Assembly (NCBI RefSeq): GCF_013702265.1
Contig: NZ_CP059348.1
Span: forward strand, 3,534,001-3,598,000
Direction: 5' to 3'
Origin: Providencia rettgeri
Lineage (GTDB): Bacteria > Pseudomonadota > Gammaproteobacteria > Enterobacterales > Enterobacteriaceae
Length of the DNA stretch: 64,000 nt
Under the pieces are notes generated by a model, which worked only from the letters and a program-made list of their open reading frames with translations, was not told the DNA's origin and did not search any database. This document shows, piece after piece, positions 36,069 through 45,140 of the stretch (its first letter is position 1; each line of letters begins with the position of its first letter). The translations under genes were made by a program, and so were the position numbers.

Positions 36069-36881
36069 ATGCTACAAGCTGAACGCCACCGATTAATTTG
36101 CTCCCATGTTTCTCAACATGGCTCAGCGTTAGTGCGCGATTTAGCCCAGCTTTGTCACGTTTCTCAAGAAACTATTCGCCGAGATTTAACGGTATTAGAA
36201 CGTGAAAAACGTTTAATTCGTAGTTTTGGTGGTGCGGTTGCCACTGAGCAAGATGAAAGCCCAGTACTGAATGTGATGCCCTCTTCGGTCAAACTCAGTC
36301 AAATGGTGGATGGTGCAGAATCCTTTCGTAAAAGAACGGAAGAGAACCCAGATGCGAAAATGAAAATCGCCAAAGCGGCGTTGAAATTTATTCAACCGGG
36401 TGACTGCATCATGATGGATAACAGCAGTACATGCTGGTTTCTAGCAAGGCAAATACCCGATATCGATATTACGGTGGTCACCAACTCCGTCAAAATCATT
36501 CAAGCATTAGCATGCCGAGATCGCGTTCGCGTCATTGGCATTGGTGGAGAGTATTCAGAACGCCATGATGATTTTCATGGTCCCATTTCTGAAAGTATTA
36601 TCCGTAGCTTTCAAATTAAAACGTTATTTTTATCATGCCAAGGATTCAATATTGAAACTGGCGTTCGAGATGGCAGTGAAGTTAATGCCAAATTAAAAAA
36701 TATTATGATTCAGGTTTCTGAGAATTGTGTGTTATTAGCGGATAATAATAAATTAGACCAATATGCTTTTAGCCAAGTTTGTACCTTAAATGATATTAAC
36801 GTGTTAATTACCAATAAACTTAATGATAAAAATTTCAAGCAAGCATTTCCAAAATTAAACATTATTGAATGTGATAAATAG
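36069..36881 (+). CDS. DeoR-family transcriptional regulator of the pentose locus
   Basis: The 270-residue protein has an N-terminal DeoR winged helix (LICSHVSQHGSALVRDLAQLC, then SQETIRRDLTVLEREKRLIR with the family signature). A C-terminal sugar-phosphate sensor related to ribose-5-phosphate isomerase follows (MMDNSSTCWFLAR, VVTNSVKIIQAL, ADNNKLDQYAFSQV). DeoR regulators of this type are usually repressors released by a sugar phosphate. The ATG at 36069 has AGGAG seven bases ahead. It lies between the 4-epimerase (divergent) and the transporter and enzyme genes (downstream), which are its likely targets. Confidence 0.88.
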   Translation: MLQAERHRLICSHVSQHGSALVRDLAQLCHVSQETIRRDLTVLEREKRLIRSFGGAVATEQDESPVLNVMPSSVKLSQMVDGAESFRKRTEENPDAKMKIAKAALKFIQPGDCIMMDNSSTCWFLARQIPDIDITVVTNSVKIIQALACRDRVRVIGIGGEYSERHDDFHGPISESIIRSFQIKTLFLSCQGFNIETGVRDGSEVNAKLKNIMIQVSENCVLLADNNKLDQYAFSQVCTLNDINVLITNKLNDKNFKQAFPKLNIIECDK

Positions 36882-37114
36882 TATTTAGTGTAATAAATAG
36901 CATTTATATCGATGATAGTCGCAGCGTAACTAAGTGAGTAAATTAAGCAATTTGTTTTTATTTTAAATAACCGAATTACACCAGGCAGCAAAGAAACCTA
37001 TTAATTAAATTAACGATTAATAGAAATTAATTATATCTATCCGATTAAACAAAACATTAACCCTATGTTGATGAGCATGGCTATATCTGCACATCATCCC
37101 TGAGGAATATAACG
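36882..37114 (+). promoter_or_regulatory. Promoter region of the sugar transport operon
   Basis: This 233-base AT-rich gap separates the DeoR gene from the binding-protein gene, long enough for a separate regulated promoter. GAGGAA at about 37101 is the ribosome site of the binding-protein gene. No clear operator was placed. Confidence 0.45.
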
Positions 37115-38113
37115 ATGAATATGAAAAAATTAGTTTTACCTTGCTTAATGGGCGCCGCACTGTTTTCCAACATGGCGATGGCTGAATCACAGAAAGCACA
37201 AAAGCCATTTACCATGGGTGTCGTGGTAAAAGTAGGGGGAATTCCTTGGTTTAACGTCATGGAGCAAGGGATCACCGAAGAAGGTAAAAAGCTCGGCGTT
37301 AATGCATTCCAAGTGGGTCCAACCACCGCTGACCCTGCAGAACAAGTTCGTGCAATTGAAGATTTAATCGCGAAGAAAGTCGATGTTATCGGCGTCGTTC
37401 CTAACGATGCAAAAGTCCTTGAGCCAGTTTTAAAACGCGCCCAAGAAGCGGGCATCAAAGTGATTACTCACGAATCCCCAGATCAAAAAAATGCGGATTG
37501 GGATTTCGAATTACTGGATACCCAAAGCATGGGCGCTAACCATATGAAAGATATGGCTGCATGTATGGGTGAAGAAGGTAAATACGCCATGTTCGTGGGC
37601 AGCCTGACGGTACCTTTAGTCAACGAATGGGCTGATGCGGCAATCGCTTATCAAAAAGCACACTATCCGAAAATGCAAATGGTCGATGACCGCTTTGGTG
37701 TCGCGGAATCCGTTGATGATTCTATGCGTACCGCAAACGACCTGCTATCTAAACATAAAGATCTGAAAGGCATCATGTCATTTGGTTCTCAAGGGCCTAT
37801 CGGTGCGGGTCGCGCTATCGATAAACGCCGTAAAAACGCAGAAACCTGTGTCTTCGGTACATTCACGCCGGGTCAAGGCATTAAATTGTTAGAAAAAGGC
37901 GCGATTGATGGCGGCTATATCTCTAACCCGAAAGTGGCTGGTCAAGTTTTCGTACAAGTCGCGACGGCAATGATGAATGGCGAAGAGATCAAAACTGGCG
38001 TCAGCATCGGTGATATGGGTGAGATCAAAGTGAGTGGCAACACCATCCTCAGCGATAACCCAGTTAATCTGAATATTGAAAACACCAAAAAACTGGTTGA
38101 AGTCGGTCTGTAA
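37115..38113 (+). CDS. Sugar ABC importer, periplasmic binding protein (RbsB/LsrB-like)
   Basis: The 332-residue protein has a signal peptide (MKKLVLPCLMGAALFSNMAMA) and a two-lobed periplasmic-binding fold of cluster B: GVVVKVGGIPWFNVMEQG, ADPAEQVRAIEDLIAKKVDVIGVVPND, TFTPGQGIKLLEKGAIDGG. It is closest by pattern to rhamnose and autoinducer-2-like receptors, but no lsr enzymes are present. The adjacent enzymes point to a pentose such as L-xylulose, L-lyxose or a related pentitol. A hairpin follows 57 bases after the stop. Confidence 0.88.
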   Translation: MNMKKLVLPCLMGAALFSNMAMAESQKAQKPFTMGVVVKVGGIPWFNVMEQGITEEGKKLGVNAFQVGPTTADPAEQVRAIEDLIAKKVDVIGVVPNDAKVLEPVLKRAQEAGIKVITHESPDQKNADWDFELLDTQSMGANHMKDMAACMGEEGKYAMFVGSLTVPLVNEWADAAIAYQKAHYPKMQMVDDRFGVAESVDDSMRTANDLLSKHKDLKGIMSFGSQGPIGAGRAIDKRRKNAETCVFGTFTPGQGIKLLEKGAIDGGYISNPKVAGQVFVQVATAMMNGEEIKTGVSIGDMGEIKVSGNTILSDNPVNLNIENTKKLVEVGL

Positions 38114-38169
38114 GTTCGCTCTACATAATAAAAATACGACAACAGTATTATTTTGTTCCACCTAGTTTA

Positions 38170-38218
38170 AGTGACAGCAGTACCCTATTTAGGTCTGATA
38201 GCGGTGTCTGTTGTCACT
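38170..38218. other. Hairpin between the sugar-binding protein gene and the ATPase gene
   Basis: agtgacagcag (38170-38180) pairs with ctgttgtcact (38208-38218), one mismatch in eleven. No T-run follows. It probably raises the level of binding protein relative to the membrane components. Confidence 0.55.
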
Positions 38219-38255
38219 CTGAATCTGACGACACAGTCAACACCAGGACTCCACT

Positions 38256-39761
38256 ATGACAGCCGAAAAAAACTCCCCACTGATTACGTTACGGGATCTT
38301 TCCAAAAGCTTTGGTGGTCATCGTGCATTACGCAATATCGACTTGACGCTAAACAAAGGTGAAGTTCACTGTTTAGCGGGCACCAATGGCTGCGGAAAAA
38401 GTACGTTAATTAAAACCATTAGCGGCGTTTATGCTCCCGATGAAGGCAGCGAAATTGAAATCGACGGCAAACGATACTCTCGCCTAACCCCAGACAAAGC
38501 GCGAGAGCTAGGCGTTCAAGTTATCTACCAAGACTTATCCTTATTTCCTAACTTAACCGTGGCGGAAAACATCGCCTTTGAACTGAATTTAAACGGTTAT
38601 TTCGGTTGGTTTCAGAAAGGAAAAGTGAGGGAAAAAGCGTTACAAATTCTCAAGGAACTTGAGTTCACCATTGACCCTGATACCCCCGTGCAATTTTTGC
38701 CAATCGCCCAGCGCCAACAAGTTGCCATTTGCCGCGCACTGGTCGCAGATGCGCGCTTAGTGATCATGGATGAGCCAACGGCCTCGTTAACACGCACCGA
38801 AGTTAATCAGCTACTTTCTACCGTGAATTACTTGAAAAACAAAGGGATCACTGTTGTTTTTGTTAGCCATCGATTAGAGGAAGTGAAAGAGATTTCTGAC
38901 CGTATTACCGTTATTCGTGATGGTCAGAAAATGGGTACATGGCCAGCAGAAGACCTGACCACGCGCAAAATCACCGAGCTGATGACAGGGCTTGATATTG
39001 TTCATGAGCGTAAATTACCCAATAACGCAGAAGAAACTCACACAGTCTTAGAGCTGAAAAATCTCAGCCGTGCTGGGCAATACCAGAATATTTCCCTGTC
39101 ATTAAAGCGCGGTGAAGTACTGGGACTTTGCGGATTATTAGGCTCTGGTCGTACCGAGCTTGCCCTTTCCCTGTTTGGGATCACCCGTCCTGACAGCGGC
39201 GAAATGATCGTCGAAGACAAGCCGATTATCTTCAAAAACAATGCCCAAGCTATCAAACATGGTATTGGTTACGTGTCTGAAGACCGCCTGACACTGGGTG
39301 CAATTTTGCAGCAGTCTATCGCTGACAATATGGTGATTTCGATTTTAGATCGCCTGAAAACCCCTCTGCATCTGATTGATGAGCAAAAATGCCAGCAAAT
39401 CGTCCAAGAGTGGATCGCGGATTTGGATATTAAAGTGACCGACCCAAACAATGCTCTCTCCACCCTATCGGGGGGAAATCAGCAGAAAGTGGTGCTCGCC
39501 AAGTGGATCCTGACACGCCCTAAAGTGCTGATCCTCGATGCCCCTACTGTAGGGGTCGATATCGGTGCTAAAGACAGTATTTACAAGCTGATCCATCGCC
39601 TTTCTGGTGTTGGGATCGCCATTTTATTGATCACCGATGAAGCCTCTGAAGCTTTCTACAACTGCGATCGCATTTTACATATGAAACAAGGATCTATCGT
39701 CAAAGAAATTGTGACGGATTCCATGACTGAGCAACAATTGGAGGAAATCATCAATGGCTAA
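38256..39761 (+). CDS. Sugar ABC importer ATPase with two nucleotide-binding domains
   Basis: The 501-residue ATPase is of the RbsA/MglA/AraG class. The N-terminal half has Walker A GTNGCGKST, Walker B LVIMDEPTASL and FVSHRLEEVKEI. Its signature region (LPIAQRQQVAICRAL) departs from the canonical LSGGQ. The C-terminal half has an unusual Walker A-like GLLGSGRTEL (usual in this class), the signature LSGGNQQKVVLAKW, Walker B VLILDAPTVGVDIG and LITDEASEA. The first domain's divergent signature and the second's Ala after Asp in Walker B fit asymmetrical ATP hydrolysis typical of the class. It overlaps the next permease gene by eight bases. Confidence 0.92.
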   Translation: MTAEKNSPLITLRDLSKSFGGHRALRNIDLTLNKGEVHCLAGTNGCGKSTLIKTISGVYAPDEGSEIEIDGKRYSRLTPDKARELGVQVIYQDLSLFPNLTVAENIAFELNLNGYFGWFQKGKVREKALQILKELEFTIDPDTPVQFLPIAQRQQVAICRALVADARLVIMDEPTASLTRTEVNQLLSTVNYLKNKGITVVFVSHRLEEVKEISDRITVIRDGQKMGTWPAEDLTTRKITELMTGLDIVHERKLPNNAEETHTVLELKNLSRAGQYQNISLSLKRGEVLGLCGLLGSGRTELALSLFGITRPDSGEMIVEDKPIIFKNNAQAIKHGIGYVSEDRLTLGAILQQSIADNMVISILDRLKTPLHLIDEQKCQQIVQEWIADLDIKVTDPNNALSTLSGGNQQKVVLAKWILTRPKVLILDAPTVGVDIGAKDSIYKLIHRLSGVGIAILLITDEASEAFYNCDRILHMKQGSIVKEIVTDSMTEQQLEEIING

Positions 39762-40743
39762 TTGGCAAAAACTTCGTCCGCAGTCTGTTGAAGGCTGGCT
39801 TATTTGGGTGATCCTCATCATGGTGGTGTTTTTCACCCTCATGAGCCCACAATTTCTCACGATTCAAAACTTGCTCGACTTAAGCGAAAGCTATGCGGTC
39901 ACCGGTATTTTTGCACTGGGGTTATTCGTGGTGCTAGTCACGGGTGGTATTGATATCTCTTTCGCCGCCGTAGCCTCGGTTGTCCAATACGTCATTGCCA
40001 CTTTCTTACTGCAAGGATTACTCGAAAGCCCGACCCTCAGTATCGCCCTTGCGATTGTCATCGGGATCACCTTTGGGTTGATCAACGCGATTTTGATTTA
40101 CTCCCTTAATGTGGTGTCGATCATTATCACCATTAGTATGCAATCTTTGCTGTTCGGCATGCTGATGTGGCTAACCAACGGACACAGTATCTACGACTTA
40201 CCAGATTGGTGGGTAGATCCTGTCACCATCCTGCCTTTTGAAGTGGATGGTGAATATTATCAAATTGGTTTGCCATTGATCGTGATGTTAGGGATCGCGT
40301 TTTTAACGTGGATCTTAATGAACAAAACCCACATTGGTCGCCAACTGTATGCGGTGGGCGGCAGCCAAGAATCAGCTTCACGTATTGGTATTCGTGTTTG
40401 GGTTATCTACCTATTCGCTTACGGCTATCTCGGTGCCATGGCGGCAATCGGCGGTATGTTGCAGACCTACCGAATGAGTGAAGTGGTGCCTAGCGCTCTA
40501 GTTGGTGGTGAGCTCGATGTTCTCGCAGCTGCAGTCTTAGGTGGTGCCAGCTTATCCGGTGGGCGCGGTAGCGTTATCGGCACACTGATGGGCGTTTTCC
40601 TTATCGGTATCTTGAAAAACGGTCTGAACTTAATCGGGGTTTCCAACTACTTCGTCAATATCGTCATCGGTATGGTCATTCTTATCGCCATTTGTATTAC
40701 TCACTACAAAAAGCGTAAAGAAACGGACGTAGGCTTTGTTTAA
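39754..40743 (+). CDS. Sugar ABC importer permease 1
   Basis: The 329-residue inner-membrane protein of the RbsC/branched-chain permease superfamily has eight to ten hydrophobic segments. The GIDISFAAVASV start of the core, AVGGSQESASRIGIRVW and AAAVLGGASLSGGRGSVIGTL are its signatures. It starts inside the end of the ATPase gene and forms the channel with permease 2. Confidence 0.9.
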   Translation: MANWQKLRPQSVEGWLIWVILIMVVFFTLMSPQFLTIQNLLDLSESYAVTGIFALGLFVVLVTGGIDISFAAVASVVQYVIATFLLQGLLESPTLSIALAIVIGITFGLINAILIYSLNVVSIIITISMQSLLFGMLMWLTNGHSIYDLPDWWVDPVTILPFEVDGEYYQIGLPLIVMLGIAFLTWILMNKTHIGRQLYAVGGSQESASRIGIRVWVIYLFAYGYLGAMAAIGGMLQTYRMSEVVPSALVGGELDVLAAAVLGGASLSGGRGSVIGTLMGVFLIGILKNGLNLIGVSNYFVNIVIGMVILIAICITHYKKRKETDVGFV

Positions 40744-40756
40744 CAGGAATATCACC

Positions 40757-41791
40757 ATGAAAAAACAAGATTTTTTTAAAATTGATGGCTCTGTTATCGG
40801 ACTGCTTTCAATCTTTTTGGTCGCCATTGCGGCTTTCAGTATCGCCATGCCAGGGCACTTTTTTACCCAAAATACCTTTTTAAGTATTACGTTTCAGTTA
40901 CCAGAGCTGGGTCTTCTGACCTTCGCCATGTTTGTTCCGATGTTAAGTGGCGGGTTAAACCTCGCCATTATCAGTACCGCTAACTTAACCGGCCTATTTA
41001 TGGCTTGGGTATTTATCAATTACTTACCTGTTGATGCCGGAACGGGCACGCAGCTAATGTGGTTGGTCTTTGCGTTAATCGGTGCCACTGTTATCGCCGT
41101 TATTATTGGCTGCTTAACGGGGCTGATGATTTCCCATATTGGTGCTCACCCGATTCTAGTTACCCTCGGTTCCATGACCATTATCAGCGGTATTGGCGTT
41201 TACCTAACCAAAGGCGCCGCACTCAGTGGGATGCCGCCAGTGGTTCGCGCCATTGGCTCTGACACCGTTTTCGGTATGCCAATTGCCATGATTATCTTTA
41301 TTGTGACCGCAATTATTTTGGCACTATTTTTAGGTCGCACCCGCCTTGGCAAAAATATCTATATGAGCGGCAGCAACATCAATGCCACATGGTTTAGCGG
41401 CGTGCGTACCGACCGTGTGATGATCGCGATTTACACCATTTCCAGTCTGCTGTGTGTGTTAGCAGGGCTGATCATGATGGCGCGTTTTAACTCAGCCCGC
41501 ATGGGATACGGAGATTCTTACTTACTACTGACCATTTTAGCCATCGTATTGGGAGGCACAAACCCATTCGGCGGTGTCGGTAAAGTCAGCCGCGTCTTCT
41601 GCGCCTTGCTAGTTCTGCAAGTCATCGCCACTGGACTTAGCCTGTTGGGCGTCAGTCTCCACTTCAATCTCGCGGTTTGGGGAATTACGTTGATCCTTGC
41701 TCTGGCCTTCAAATTCTTTAAAGAAAAATGGAGCGCTAAGCGTGCAATGACACGCAATCAACGCCTCAATAAAGCATCCGTACAAAATTAA
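40757..41791 (+). CDS. Sugar ABC importer permease 2
   Basis: The 344-residue partner permease has the same fold: SGGLNLAIISTANLTGL, GAHPILVTLGSMTIISG, MSGSNINATWFSGV and LLTILAIVLGGTNPFGGVG. I chose ATG 40757 because AGGAA precedes it by eight bases; the open frame extends seven codons upstream over the end of permease 1. Two different permeases suggest a heterodimeric channel. Confidence 0.9.
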   Translation: MKKQDFFKIDGSVIGLLSIFLVAIAAFSIAMPGHFFTQNTFLSITFQLPELGLLTFAMFVPMLSGGLNLAIISTANLTGLFMAWVFINYLPVDAGTGTQLMWLVFALIGATVIAVIIGCLTGLMISHIGAHPILVTLGSMTIISGIGVYLTKGAALSGMPPVVRAIGSDTVFGMPIAMIIFIVTAIILALFLGRTRLGKNIYMSGSNINATWFSGVRTDRVMIAIYTISSLLCVLAGLIMMARFNSARMGYGDSYLLLTILAIVLGGTNPFGGVGKVSRVFCALLVLQVIATGLSLLGVSLHFNLAVWGITLILALAFKFFKEKWSAKRAMTRNQRLNKASVQN

Positions 41792-41807
41792 CTTACAGGG
41801 AATAAAG

Positions 41808-42677
41808 ATGACTATTTCACGAAAAAATCCGATTGGTATCTATGAAAAAGCCCTTCCAAAGCACAGTAGCTGGAGCGAAAAATTAGCTATTGCAAAGGCG
41901 GCGGGATTTGATTTTGTCGAGATGTCGGTTGATGAAACGGACGAGCGTTTAGCCCGTTTAGATTGGAGTTTGGAGCAACGCTTAGAGTTAGTGACTGCCA
42001 TCCAAAAAACGCAGGTACGCATTCCAACGATGTGCCTATCAGGTCACCGCCGTTTTCCATTTGGAAGCCATGATGAAGATACCCGTCAAAAAGCCCGTGA
42101 ACTCATGACAAAAGCCATCAAATTGGCTCAAGATCTGGGTATTCGTACCATTCAATTGGCTGGCTATGATGTGTATTACGAAGAGCAAGATGAAGGTACC
42201 ATTGCCCGCTTTGAAGAAGGCATGAAATGGGTCGCTGAAATTGCCGCCGCGTCTCAGGTGATGTGCGCCGTCGAAATCATGGATACGCCATTTATGAATT
42301 CGATCACTAAATGGCAGGCGCTTGCCGATAAAATTCGCTCACCGTGGTTCCAAGTTTATCCTGATGTCGGTAACTTAACCGCTTGGGGTAGTGATGTGGC
42401 TGCCGAGTTAACCAAAGGCATCGAAAATATTGTTGCTCTGCATCTGAAAGATACCTACGCCGTAACAGACAGTTGCAAAGGTCAATTCCGTGATGTGCCA
42501 TTTGGCGAAGGTTGTGTGGATTTCGTGGCACTATTCAAACAGCTTAAGCAGCTCAATTATCGCGGCACCTTCTTAATTGAAATGTGGACGGAAAAAGCCG
42601 ATGAACCGCTGATTGAAATCATCAAGGCGCGCCATTGGATTGAAGATAAAATGCAGCAAGCGGGTTGGGAAAACTAA
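41808..42677 (+). CDS. L-xylulose/L-ribulose 5-phosphate 3-epimerase (UlaE/SgbU-like)
   Basis: The TIM-barrel enzyme has 289 residues, close to E. coli UlaE and SgbU in length. Key segments are the GIYEKALPKHSSWSEKLAIAK start, EMSVDETDERLARLDW, MCLSGHRRFPFGS, the metal ligand Glu in CAVEIMDTPFM, the Asp in YPDVGNLTAW, the His in ALHLKDT and the late Glu in FLIEMWTE. It turns L-xylulose 5-phosphate into L-ribulose 5-phosphate, linking the kinase downstream to the divergent 4-epimerase. It starts 16 bases after permease 2. Confidence 0.92.
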   Translation: MTISRKNPIGIYEKALPKHSSWSEKLAIAKAAGFDFVEMSVDETDERLARLDWSLEQRLELVTAIQKTQVRIPTMCLSGHRRFPFGSHDEDTRQKARELMTKAIKLAQDLGIRTIQLAGYDVYYEEQDEGTIARFEEGMKWVAEIAAASQVMCAVEIMDTPFMNSITKWQALADKIRSPWFQVYPDVGNLTAWGSDVAAELTKGIENIVALHLKDTYAVTDSCKGQFRDVPFGEGCVDFVALFKQLKQLNYRGTFLIEMWTEKADEPLIEIIKARHWIEDKMQQAGWEN

Positions 42678-42687
42678 GGAGCCGACA

Positions 42688-44160
42688 ATGAGCACATTTT
42701 TCATGGGTGTCGACCTTGGGGGCACCGTGATCAAAGCGGGGATCTACAGCCCTGAAGGCCAAGAGCTGGTGGTTGCTGAGCACCCTTTTCCCACTGAAAG
42801 TCCGCAAGCTGGGTTTAGCGAACGTAATATGGAAACCCTGTGGCAAGTCACCTGTAGCGTGATCCGTGAAGCCATCGCCAAAAGCCAACTGTCCGCCGCG
42901 CAAATCGCGGGCGTCAGTTTTTCCTCTCATGGTAAAGGGCTCTATTTACTGGATAAACACGGGAAACCTGTCAGAAATGGCATTGTTTCTTCAGATTCTC
43001 GCGCACAAGCGATTGTTGATCAATGGCACCAAAATGGTACCGCAGAACAAGCCTATCCGCTGAGTTTGCAGCAACTTTGGGCATCGCATCCCGTTGCCCT
43101 GCTAAATTGGTTAAAGCAACATGAGCCAGACAGCTATCGAGATGGTCGTTATGTTTTGATGGTTCACGACTATATTCGTTATCGATTAACTGACCAGCTC
43201 ACTTGCGAAGAGACCAATATTTCTGGCAGCCAACTCTATAACCCAACCACGTCCAGCTATGATCCTAAACTCTGTGAATTGTTTGGTATTGAAGAGGCTA
43301 ACGACAAACTCGCACCTGTGATTAATTCTGCACAGTCAACAGGCTGCGTCACGACTCATGCCGCAAATGAGTGTGGTCTTCAAGAAGGTACGCCGGTATT
43401 TGGCGGGTTCTTCGATGTGGTGGGGGCTGCGCTTTCATCGGGTGTCAGCCAAAAAGACAAGCTAAGTGCAGTCGCTGGAACTTGGACTATCTCCACGCGA
43501 GTTTTCGATAAAATCATGCCTTCGGATTACCCATATGTGTGGGGAAAATACTGTATTCCGGGCACCTATTTTGTTCATGAAGGTAGCCCAACCTCAGCCA
43601 GTAACCTCGCTTGGTTCACTCGACACTTTTTCGACCAACGTTTGCAAGATTACAAAGTGCTCAATGCTTGCGTTGCCGAAGGGGCAACACGGCAAAACGA
43701 TATTCTATTTTTCCCTTGGTTATATGGCTCTAACTATCACAGTAACCTGCATGGCGGGCTACTCGGGTTAAGCTCCCATCATACTGAAGGGGATATTGCC
43801 TACGCCATTTATCAGGGAATTGTATTTTCTCATTTGCTGCATCAAGACCGTATTGTGGGCATTGATGACTGCACTCAAGCTATCCGCTTTACCGGTGGCC
43901 CAACCAATTCAGCGTTGTGGATGCAGATGTTCTGTGATGCCAGTAATTTGCCTCTTGAAGTGGTTGATGTTCAGCAGTCAGGCTGCCAAGCCGCCGCGCT
44001 GTGCGCCGCTGTCGGTTCTGGGTATTATTCGGGGTTTGATACCGCGATTGCATCCAGCACACCAAAAATCACTGCCTATCAACCGAACCCTATTGCTCAT
44101 CAACAGCTACGGGATAAGTTCGCTCGCTTTAAAGCAGTGGCAGATGCATTGAGTTGCTAA
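42688..44160 (+). CDS. FGGY-family carbohydrate kinase, L-xylulose kinase (LyxK-like)
   Basis: The 490-residue sugar kinase has the N-terminal phosphate-binding MGVDLGGTVIKAGIYS, the AGVSFSSHGKGLYLL substrate region and the FGGY-type second signature (GGPTNSALWMQMFCDASNLPLEVV with ATP-binding Gly residues). E. coli LyxK is about the same length, with similar N-terminal motif order. Together with the two epimerases, phosphorylating L-xylulose is the most economical reading, but other ketopentoses are possible. The ATG at 42688 follows AAGGAG; the open frame upstream is the end of the epimerase gene in another frame. Last gene of the operon. Confidence 0.88.
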   Translation: MSTFFMGVDLGGTVIKAGIYSPEGQELVVAEHPFPTESPQAGFSERNMETLWQVTCSVIREAIAKSQLSAAQIAGVSFSSHGKGLYLLDKHGKPVRNGIVSSDSRAQAIVDQWHQNGTAEQAYPLSLQQLWASHPVALLNWLKQHEPDSYRDGRYVLMVHDYIRYRLTDQLTCEETNISGSQLYNPTTSSYDPKLCELFGIEEANDKLAPVINSAQSTGCVTTHAANECGLQEGTPVFGGFFDVVGAALSSGVSQKDKLSAVAGTWTISTRVFDKIMPSDYPYVWGKYCIPGTYFVHEGSPTSASNLAWFTRHFFDQRLQDYKVLNACVAEGATRQNDILFFPWLYGSNYHSNLHGGLLGLSSHHTEGDIAYAIYQGIVFSHLLHQDRIVGIDDCTQAIRFTGGPTNSALWMQMFCDASNLPLEVVDVQQSGCQAAALCAAVGSGYYSGFDTAIASSTPKITAYQPNPIAHQQLRDKFARFKAVADALSC

Positions 44161-44168
44161 CTATAAAT

Positions 44169-44200
44169 TGCCTCCCTTAACGTTCATCGAAAGGGAGGCA
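44169..44200 (+). terminator. Terminator of the pentose operon
   Basis: A perfect ten-pair stem (tgcctccctt at 44169-44178, aagggaggca at 44191-44200) with a 12-base loop lies nine bases after the kinase stop. The sequence following is only mildly T-rich (CCATTTTC). Confidence 0.75.
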
Positions 44201-45140
44201 TAACCCATTTTCCTAACCAATTATCCCTCTCATTGTATATATATTTATCTGATAGCCAGACTTTAATATTTAATTTAACATTTCATTAACCATTCTTCAT
44301 TAGCTTAAAAATACATCAAATGTTAAATACTAAAATAAATGAAATTTTTCCAAATTAATTAATTTGAACAAATTATCAGCAAGATAAAAAAATAAATTTG
44401 CTCTTAATGTGAAAAATGAAAATGCAAAAAATCAGCATAAATAAAATCATTACATTTAGTGATGTTAATAACTGCATTTAAATATGAGCAATTAACAACC
44501 GAATACTCTCAAGAAGGGTGTGGGATTTATTTAGATTAAGGGTTGGAAGCAAAAAAATCATCAAATAAATAATTAACCTATTATGTTAATAAAATCACAG
44601 TAAAAATAAAAAATCATACTTTTCATATTGATATAAACAAAAATTCGCATAGATCAGAAAATAATCATCTATAACACCCTCAATAAATATACGGTACGAC
44701 TAAACGGAAATTAATTGAATGCAAATCCATCAAGTGATTATAAAATAGCTAAAAAATTTAACTTAATCTTTATTTTTTGAAGTAAAAAACAAAATCAAAC
44801 TTAATCTAAATTCAGCATAATCAACTGATATTAATTATTTAGCCTTGCTTCAATTTAACCACTAAAATATTTACCTTATCTGAAATTTAGATATTTACAC
44901 CTGTACACTTTTTCTGACATTAACAATTAAAATTATCAATTTCTGCTATTGATAAAATAATCCAAATTGCGACAAACCCCCAACAACACTGACCAGATCA
45001 AATAACCCACTCAAACTTTTCACTCAATTTTATTAACAAATCCTTTCGATACTTAACAATTTCAAAATATATGATAAGATCATCATCTCAATTTGAAATT
45101 ATTTACTATATAAAAAACAAGATTGTTATTGAGGTTATAG
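44201..45140. other. Long AT-rich non-coding region upstream of the L-amino acid deaminase gene
   Basis: This 940-base stretch has no open frame of note on either strand and is extremely AT-rich, with A- and T-tracts. I saw no repeats or RNA gene. It probably carries the deaminase promoter near its right end. Such DNA often binds H-NS and bends strongly; that is inferred from composition only. GAGG six bases before 45141 is the deaminase ribosome site. Confidence 0.55.

Noticed and set aside
37115-41791. Autoinducer-2 (Lsr) importer as identity of the sugar ABC system
   Set aside because: The receptor pattern is compatible, but no lsrK, lsrF or lsrG gene is present and the linked enzymes are pentose enzymes.
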